NCBI GenBank assembly: GCA_016880695.1
Contig: JAEHCY010000042.1
Location: 1-10,728 of the forward strand
Origin: Chromatiaceae bacterium
Lineage (GTDB): Bacteria > Pseudomonadota > Gammaproteobacteria > Chromatiales > Chromatiaceae
DNA: 10,728 nt
Direction: 5' to 3'
In this document: piece after piece, positions 6,054 through 10,728 of the stretch
Layout: each line of letters opens with the position of its first letter
Position numbering within the stretch: the first letter of the stretch is position 1
Translations under genes and position numbers: made by a program
The notes under the pieces: model-generated
The model's database searches: none
What the model was told of the DNA's origin: nothing
The model's input: only the letters and a program-made list of their open reading frames with translations

Positions 6054-7604
6054 ATGCGCTTGCCATTGCCCCTAGTTTCAGTCACCGGCCTGCATTTGTT
6101 GCTTTGGCTCGCGGTCTTTTTCGGGTTCTTCTTCAACCTGGGGGCGGCGCCGCTGTTCGATCTCGATGAGGGTGCCTATAGCCAGGCGACCCGCGAGATG
6201 TTTCTCCGCGATGACTTCCTCTCGCTTTATCTCAATGGTCAGCCACGCTACGACAAGCCGATCCTGTTTCATTGGTTACAGGCGTTGAGCACGAGGGTGT
6301 TTGGGTTTACCGAGTGGGGTTTCCGGTTGCCTTCCGCCATTGCGGCCACCCTCTGGGTGGGGGTGGTCTTGTGGCTCGGCCGCCGAATGCTCAACGAGCG
6401 CGACGCGCTGGTCGCGGCGGTGCTCATGGCCTCTTCCCTCGCTGTCGCGGTTCTGGCCAAGGAGGCCATCGCCGACGCTGTGCTCAACCTCTGGCTTGCG
6501 ATCACCCTACTGGCGCTGTTTCTGCACCTCCGCGATGCGGAGACCACCAAGCGGTGGCTCTACCTGGGCGCGCTCACGGCGGGCCTTGGATTTCTGACCA
6601 AGGGACCGGTGGCCGTCGTCGTCCCGGCGGCGGTGACGCTCCTCTATTGCCTGAGGTGCCGAGCCTGGCGCATCTGGCTTCGGATGATTGGCAATCCCAT
6701 CGCCTGGGGCATCTTCTTGCTGGTGGTCCTGCCCTGGTACCTCGCCCAATATCTTCGCGAAGGCGATGCCTTCCTCGAAGGTTTCTTTCTCCATCACAAT
6801 CTGGTCCGCTTCACCCAGACCCTGGAGGGACACGGCGGTGGGATCGGGTATTACCTCCCGGTGACGCTGGTGGGTGTGCTGCCCTATACCACGCTCCTGA
6901 TCAACACGCTCTTGCGCCTCCCGGAGTTGCTGCGGCAGGATGCCAGCCGCTATCTCCTGATTTGGTTCGGTGTCGTACTGGTCTTGTTCTCCCTCTCGGC
7001 GACGAAGCTGCCCCATTACATTGTCTATGGCTTCACGGGGCTCTTCCTGCTCATGGCCACACAGGCACAGACCTTACGCTCCCCTCTGTGGGCGCTCTTA
7101 CCCCAGGCGATCCTGGTGTGCCTGTTATTGCTTTTCCCCTGGGTGCTGGAGCAGGTTCTACCCTTCATCCATAAGCCGTTCCTCGCCGAGATGCTGGCGG
7201 ACGCACCGGGGCTATTTCCTCCCGGTTACTACCTGTTCGGTGGCCTGCTTCTGGCCCTCACCGGGTGGTTTCTCCGGCAACAGGGCCCCCCCTTGATTCA
7301 CCGCCTGGCGATCAGCGGTGTTCTGCTCAATGTCTACATCGCCGGGTTCCTGCTGCCCGTGGTCGCGGAGGTGCAGCAGGCGCCCATCGTCGAGGCGGCG
7401 CGCCTGGTCCGCTCGGACCCACGCACCCTGGTGATGTGGCGACTGAACATGCCCAGCTTCAGTGTCTATAGTGAACGGATCGCCGAGCGCCGCGAACCGG
7501 TGACGGGGGAGCTGGTGCTGACCAAGGGTATCCACCTCGCCGACCTAGGGGATCACCGGCTGATCTTTCGCAAACGGGGTATCGCGCTCGCGGAGAAGCG
7601 CTAG
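6054..7604 (+). CDS. ArnT/PMT-family membrane glycosyltransferase
   Basis: A 516-residue polytopic membrane protein, a little shorter than ArnT (about 550). The first membrane segment (about 9-29) leads to a periplasmic loop with the acidic motif FDLDEGAYSQATREM (35-49; Asp38-Glu39 match the catalytic acidic site of the GT-C family). YDKPILFHWLQA follows at 66-77, then LTKGPVA (181-187) and SATKLPHYI (315-323), all ArnT/PMT_2-like marks. Further hydrophobic segments are seen near 95-110, 118-135, 143-158, 165-200, 214-231, 265-285, 300-330, 345-370, 392-407 and 418-440. Such enzymes use a polyprenyl-phosphate sugar to modify lipid A or another acceptor on the periplasmic side. The sugar is unknown: no arn genes for aminoarabinose are in the window. 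No clear ribosome site precedes the ATG. The stop lies in a 9-base inverted repeat. It is the first gene of a three-gene operon. Confidence 0.88.
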   Translation: MRLPLPLVSVTGLHLLLWLAVFFGFFFNLGAAPLFDLDEGAYSQATREMFLRDDFLSLYLNGQPRYDKPILFHWLQALSTRVFGFTEWGFRLPSAIAATLWVGVVLWLGRRMLNERDALVAAVLMASSLAVAVLAKEAIADAVLNLWLAITLLALFLHLRDAETTKRWLYLGALTAGLGFLTKGPVAVVVPAAVTLLYCLRCRAWRIWLRMIGNPIAWGIFLLVVLPWYLAQYLREGDAFLEGFFLHHNLVRFTQTLEGHGGGIGYYLPVTLVGVLPYTTLLINTLLRLPELLRQDASRYLLIWFGVVLVLFSLSATKLPHYIVYGFTGLFLLMATQAQTLRSPLWALLPQAILVCLLLLFPWVLEQVLPFIHKPFLAEMLADAPGLFPPGYYLFGGLLLALTGWFLRQQGPPLIHRLAISGVLLNVYIAGFLLPVVAEVQQAPIVEAARLVRSDPRTLVMWRLNMPSFSVYSERIAERREPVTGELVLTKGIHLADLGDHRLIFRKRGIALAEKR

Positions 7605-7620
7605 GCAGTGGCTAGCGCTT
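7596..7620. repeat. Perfect 9-base inverted repeat over the stop codon
   Basis: AAGCGCTAG (7596-7604) and CTAGCGCTT (7612-7620) form a perfect stem with a 7-base loop. The left arm contains the TAG stop of the ArnT-like gene, and the right arm ends 13 bases before the ribosome site of the next gene. No T-run follows on either strand, so this is not a classical terminator. It may be an mRNA stability or coupling element. Confidence 0.6.
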
Positions 7621-7647
7621 GATGGGAATTGGCAGGAGACGACGTGC

Positions 7648-8556
7648 ATGCACAAGCCCCGCTGGCTCGTTTGGGCGGAGTTCCTGCCGGTGGCCTTGCT
7701 GGCCCCGGTGCTGTTGCTCCTCCCTCACCGGCTTGCCCTCTTCCTGGGCCGGGTGGGAGGATTGGCGGCCTATTATCTCCTCGGCACCTATCGGGCAGTG
7801 GTGCGCATCAACCTGGGCATTGCCTTCGGCCACCACCTCAGCGCGGAAGAGGTTCGGCGCTATGCACGGGACGCCTTCAGCAACGCCCTGCAGACGTTTC
7901 TCGAGCTCGGTCTGACCTACCGCCTGACGCGCAAGGGCGTTGGACGACTCACCCTGGCACCGGTCGGGTACGAGCACTTCCAGGCCGCCCTGGCCGAGGG
8001 ACGCGGGGTGATTGCCATCTCCCCCCACTTCGGCAACTGGTACTGGCCGGCCATGTGTGCCGCGCTGGTGGGACACAAGGTCAACGTGATCGTCCGCCCG
8101 CTCGATAACCCCTTGCTCGATGGGTTGATGAACCGGGTATTCCGGCACTGGGGGGTACGTGTCATCCCGCGCCGCAAGGCCATGGCGGCGGCGGTGGCCG
8201 CCTTGCGCCGAGGCGAAACCGTAGCCCTGATGGTGGACCAAAACGCCGCCGTGGGCGGCTGTTTCGTACCCTTCTTCGGTGTGGAGGCGGCCACCATGCG
8301 CGGCCTTCCGGTATTGCGCGCCGCCTCCGGCGCGGAGGTCGTCGGCACCTACAGCATCCGGGAGGGGACCCGCCACCAGATCGTTATGGATTGGCTCCAG
8401 GATCTGCCGGAGGACGAGCACGGTTGTCTCTTGGCGGTCCATCGCTACCTCGAAGGCGTGATCGCACCGCACAAAGGCCAGTATTTCTGGCTGCACCCGC
8501 GCTGGAAAAAGCGCCCCGCCGGCCAACCCACCCTTTACCCCGGGCTGAGGGTTTAG
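7648..8556 (+). CDS. LpxL/HtrB-family lipid A acyltransferase-like protein
   Basis: A 302-residue protein starting at ATG 7648, with AGGAG (7634-7638) upstream. A hydrophobic N-terminus (about 10-47) probably anchors it to the inner membrane. Family motifs are present: GVIAISPHFGNWYW (120-133) with the expected active-site His127; VIVRPLDNPLLD (147-158); ALMVDQNAAVGGCFVPFFG (193-211); ATMRGLPVLRAASGA (215-229); and the C-terminal WLHPRWKKRP (281-290), equivalent to the WxHRRxKxRP region of LpxL. These enzymes transfer an acyl chain from acyl-ACP to Kdo-lipid A. The oddity is at the catalytic HX4(D/E) motif, where the acidic residue is replaced by Tyr132. The protein may use another acidic residue, have a changed reaction, or be inactive. 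It sits between an ArnT-like gene and waaA (8 bases away), which supports a role in lipid A. Confidence 0.87.
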   Translation: MHKPRWLVWAEFLPVALLAPVLLLLPHRLALFLGRVGGLAAYYLLGTYRAVVRINLGIAFGHHLSAEEVRRYARDAFSNALQTFLELGLTYRLTRKGVGRLTLAPVGYEHFQAALAEGRGVIAISPHFGNWYWPAMCAALVGHKVNVIVRPLDNPLLDGLMNRVFRHWGVRVIPRRKAMAAAVAALRRGETVALMVDQNAAVGGCFVPFFGVEAATMRGLPVLRAASGAEVVGTYSIREGTRHQIVMDWLQDLPEDEHGCLLAVHRYLEGVIAPHKGQYFWLHPRWKKRPAGQPTLYPGLRV

Positions 8557-8564
8557 CCAGGACA

Positions 8565-9845
8565 ATGCCGATCGTCGCCGCGATCTACGCCCTGGCGGTG
8601 GAGATCGCCACCTGGGGGATTCTGCTGCCCTGGCAACTGGTCCGCGCCCTGGTGGGGCGCGGCTCCTGGGACGAGGTCCGTAATCGCATGGGCTGGTCGA
8701 GGCCCGGCCCCGGCCCCGGCCGGCCCCGCATTCTGGTGCACGCAGTCTCCGCAGGAGAGGTTGCCGCCGCTGAGCCGCTGCTTAGGCTAATGAGGGAGAC
8801 TCTGCCGGGGTGGGACCTCCTGCTCAGCGCAGGTAACCCAACCGGCCTCCAGGCGGCGGAGGGCCTGGCCCGGCGCCTCCCTGGGGTGGGTGTCGCGGGC
8901 TACCTGCCCTGGGACCGGGCACGGGCTACTCGCCTATGGGTACGGTCAGTCGATCCCCGCTTGGTGGTGGTAATGGAGACCGAGCTCTGGCCGAACCTGT
9001 TCCACCAGTGCCGGCGCCTCGACATCCGGCTGGCGCTGATCAATGGGCGGATCTACCCGCGGGACCTGCCGCGTTACCGTGCCATCCGGGGCTTCATGGG
9101 CGGGGTGCTCGCCTGCGCCGATCTGATCGGTGTACAGGACACGGCGGAGCGGGAACGCTTTCTCACCCTCGGCGCCGCCCCCGAGCGACTGGTGGTCGGC
9201 GGCAACACCAAGTTCGACGTGCAGCCGCTCGCGGCGGCCGACCCGCCGGGGCGGTCCGCGCGCGCGGACGGCGCGCTGCTCTTGGTCGGCGGCAGCACCC
9301 ACACCCCCGAGGAGCGCTGGCTGATCGCGGCCTTTGCCAATCTCCGTCAGCAATTCCCTGGCCTGAGGCTAGTCCTGGCCCCGCGAAATCCGGGGCGCGT
9401 ACCACACATCGCGCGGATCGCGCGAGCCCGCGGCCTCAGCGCCCTGCTCGAGTCTGAGATGACCAGCCGCCGCGAGGGGGAGCTGATCCTGCTGGACCGC
9501 ATGGGTCGGTTACCCGGCTGGTACGCCCGCGCGGATCTTGCATTCGTCGGCGGTAGCCTCTCGCGGCACGGCGGGCACAACATCCTGGAGCCGGCGGCGG
9601 TGGGATGTCCCAGTCTCGTCGGGCCCCACACCGCCCACTTCGAGGACATTGTCACTCGCTTCCAAGCGGCGGAGGCGCTGGTGCAGTTGCAGGGGCCCGT
9701 CGAGCTGCAGAAAGCGCTCGCCCGGTTACTCGCGGATGGGGAACTACGGCGTCGCCTCGCTGAGAATGCCCAGCGGGAGCTTTCCAGGGGGCGCGGCGCG
9801 AGTCGTACCTACCTCAAGCACCTGCTCGGGCTGCTGCCGCACTAA
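8565..9845 (+). CDS. waaA: 3-deoxy-D-manno-octulosonic acid (Kdo) transferase
   Basis: A 426-residue protein, almost the same length as E. coli WaaA (425). An N-terminal hydrophobic anchor (about 3-28) is followed by the GT30 marks: HAVSAGE (59-65) with the catalytic Glu65, METELWPN (137-144), LINGRIYPRDLPRYR (158-172), GGNTKFD (212-218), GGSTHTPEE (242-250) and the donor-site stretch GGHNILEPAAVGCPS (336-350) followed by GPH. WaaA moves one or more Kdo residues from CMP-Kdo to lipid IVA on the cytoplasmic face of the inner membrane, a step usually essential in Gram-negatives. How many Kdo it adds cannot be read from the sequence. The ATG at 8565 is chosen because residues from there match the family start. 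The frame is open back to 8391 but overlaps the acyltransferase gene. Only a weak AGGA lies close before the ATG, so coupling to the gene 8 bases upstream is likely. A short Pro-Gly repeat (about 46-53) is a local low-complexity feature. Confidence 0.95.
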   Translation: MPIVAAIYALAVEIATWGILLPWQLVRALVGRGSWDEVRNRMGWSRPGPGPGRPRILVHAVSAGEVAAAEPLLRLMRETLPGWDLLLSAGNPTGLQAAEGLARRLPGVGVAGYLPWDRARATRLWVRSVDPRLVVVMETELWPNLFHQCRRLDIRLALINGRIYPRDLPRYRAIRGFMGGVLACADLIGVQDTAERERFLTLGAAPERLVVGGNTKFDVQPLAAADPPGRSARADGALLLVGGSTHTPEERWLIAAFANLRQQFPGLRLVLAPRNPGRVPHIARIARARGLSALLESEMTSRREGELILLDRMGRLPGWYARADLAFVGGSLSRHGGHNILEPAAVGCPSLVGPHTAHFEDIVTRFQAAEALVQLQGPVELQKALARLLADGELRRRLAENAQRELSRGRGASRTYLKHLLGLLPH

Positions 9846-9872
9846 GCCGGGTCGCAACGGGGATACCGCCTA

Positions 9873-10728
9873 TCAATCCCCGCCGGCCTGCTCCCGAAAA
9901 CAGGCCGGCAACCCCTCGGCTAAGGAGGGATAACGCAAGCTCACCCCCAGCTCGGTGAGCATCCGGTGATTACTCAGGCGGCGCGATTCGCGCAGGTACG
10001 AGAGCATGCCCGCTGAGAGCTTGCCCTCGGCCTCGGCCAGGGGGAGCAGGGGTGGTCGGGGGAGCCCCGCCAAATCCGCCACTCGCAAGAAATAGTCGGT
10101 CATGCTGCTCGGGTGGCCATCGCTCACGTTGTAAAGCCCCCCGCTCGGCCCGCGGTGCATGGCGGCCAGGCACAGAGCTACCAGATCATCGGCATGGATG
10201 CGGTTGGTGTAGGTTGCCTCCTCTGCCCGCACCAACGGCAGCCCCTGGCGAATGCGCTCCAGGGGAAGCACGCCGGGGCCATAGATACCCGCCACGCGCA
10301 GGATCACCAGCGCCCCGCCCGAGCGCTGGCTCCACTCCCGCAGCGTCTCCTCGGCATCCAGCCGCCGCCAGGCCCGGTCCGCCCCGGGATTGGGTGGCCG
10401 GTTCTCGTCCACCCAGTCCCCGGCGCAGTCGCCGTAGACGCCGGTGGTGCTGATGTAGACCAGCTTGGCGGGGTGGCCCTGGGAATCGAATGCCTCGACC
10501 AGCCGCCGAGTCCAGAGATCCCGGCGACCCTGAGGCGGGGGCGGCGCGAAGTGGAACACTCGCTCGCCTGCCGCGGCCAGAGGGGCGAGATCGCCCTGGC
10601 CGAGGTCCAGCGCCAGCGCCTCAATGCCCCTGCCCGCCAGGTCCCGGGCGTTCTCGGGACTCCGCACCAGCGCCCGCACCCCCTCGCCGCGCGCTTGGTA
10701 GGCCGCGGCCACGCGCCGGCCGATATAG
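9873..10728 (-). CDS. YeeZ-like NAD(P)-binding SDR family protein, N-terminus outside window
   Basis: The gene enters from the right edge. The visible 284 residues begin YIGRRVAAAYQARGEGVRAL, which is the end of the Rossmann glycine-rich loop region (G-x-x-G-x-x-G lies mostly outside) plus the first helix. The fragment continues with VYISTTGVYGD (90-100), LRVAGIYGPG (143-152), NRIHADDLVA (175-184) and GGLYNVSDGH (196-205). The pattern fits atypical extended SDR proteins such as E. coli YeeZ, of unknown function. The YxxxK catalytic pair of extended SDRs is missing: the matching region reads DRAWRRLDAEETL (117-129). So it may bind NAD(P) without epimerase or dehydratase activity. It ends 27 bases from the stop of waaA and is convergent with it. 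A GTG at 10712 is internal and unlikely to be the real start. Confidence 0.82.
   Translation of the reverse strand, partial: YIGRRVAAAYQARGEGVRALVRSPENARDLAGRGIEALALDLGQGDLAPLAAAGERVFHFAPPPPQGRRDLWTRRLVEAFDSQGHPAKLVYISTTGVYGDCAGDWVDENRPPNPGADRAWRRLDAEETLREWSQRSGGALVILRVAGIYGPGVLPLERIRQGLPLVRAEEATYTNRIHADDLVALCLAAMHRGPSGGLYNVSDGHPSSMTDYFLRVADLAGLPRPPLLPLAEAEGKLSAGMLSYLRESRRLSNHRMLTELGVSLRYPSLAEGLPACFREQAGGD
9882..9909. repeat. Perfect 9-base inverted repeat at a convergent gene junction
   Basis: GCCGGCCTG (9882-9890) and CAGGCCGGC (9901-9909) make a strong GC stem with a 10-base loop, inside the last codons of the YeeZ-like gene and 37 bases after the waaA stop. No T-run follows on either strand, so Rho-independent termination is not supported by the usual rule. 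It may still block read-through or protect the waaA mRNA 3' end. Confidence 0.5.

Noticed and set aside
8391..8564. N-terminal extension of waaA back to 8391
   Set aside because: It lies inside the acyltransferase gene, is Arg/Pro-rich, and the protein from 8565 already has the family's usual length.
7612..8565. A 317-codon minus-strand open frame antisense to the acyltransferase gene
   Set aside because: The acyltransferase motifs on the plus strand are decisive. The antisense frame has no recognisable domain.
1..10728. tRNA, rRNA, CRISPR arrays, insertion sequences
   Set aside because: No regularly spaced repeats, transposase motifs, cloverleaf-like sequences or rRNA-like stretches were recognised by eye.

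Overview
The window is GC-rich chromosomal DNA from a Gram-negative bacterium. The gene content (Kdo transferase, a lipid A acyltransferase-like protein, an ArnT-like lipid glycosyltransferase, a GT9 heptosyltransferase-like protein) and the protein style suggest a high-GC gammaproteobacterium, perhaps Chromatiales or Ectothiorhodospiraceae-like. That placement is inference from sequence character only.

Layout. Bases 1-188 hold the 3' end of a secreted-type protein with a DNRLRE-like C-terminus. Its frame is broken by an apparent one-base deletion, and a good Rho-independent terminator follows. Bases 239-598 hold no gene but are full of palindromes, including a REP-like cruciform and a second dispersed-type palindrome. 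Bases 599-5673 (possibly to 5705) carry five minus-strand genes, transcribed in this order: GT9 glycosyltransferase, DUF6165-type protein, ParB-like-domain protein, ABC exporter (fused membrane and ATPase domains), HprK-like kinase. Two junctions overlap by 4 bases (ATGA and GTGA), one gap is 56 bases, and one gap of about 190 bases contains a possible terminator. A divergent intergenic region (about 5706-6053) separates this block from a plus-strand operon: ArnT/PMT-like glycosyltransferase, LpxL-family acyltransferase and WaaA (Kdo transferase). A YeeZ-like SDR protein, cut by the window end, converges on waaA.

How the genes fit together. The plus-strand operon concerns lipid A/Kdo assembly and modification at the inner membrane. 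The minus-strand block combines a sugar transferase, an exporter, a P-loop kinase of the HPr-kinase fold, a ParB-like domain protein and a DUF6165 protein. I know of no characterised pathway with this combination. It is the best candidate here for an undescribed envelope-related system, possibly involving phosphorylation and export of a glycan or glycolipid, but the function is inference. Two frame breaks (near 104-112 and at 5685-5688) are each repaired by one additional G on the plus strand, so sequencing or assembly error is a live explanation for both.
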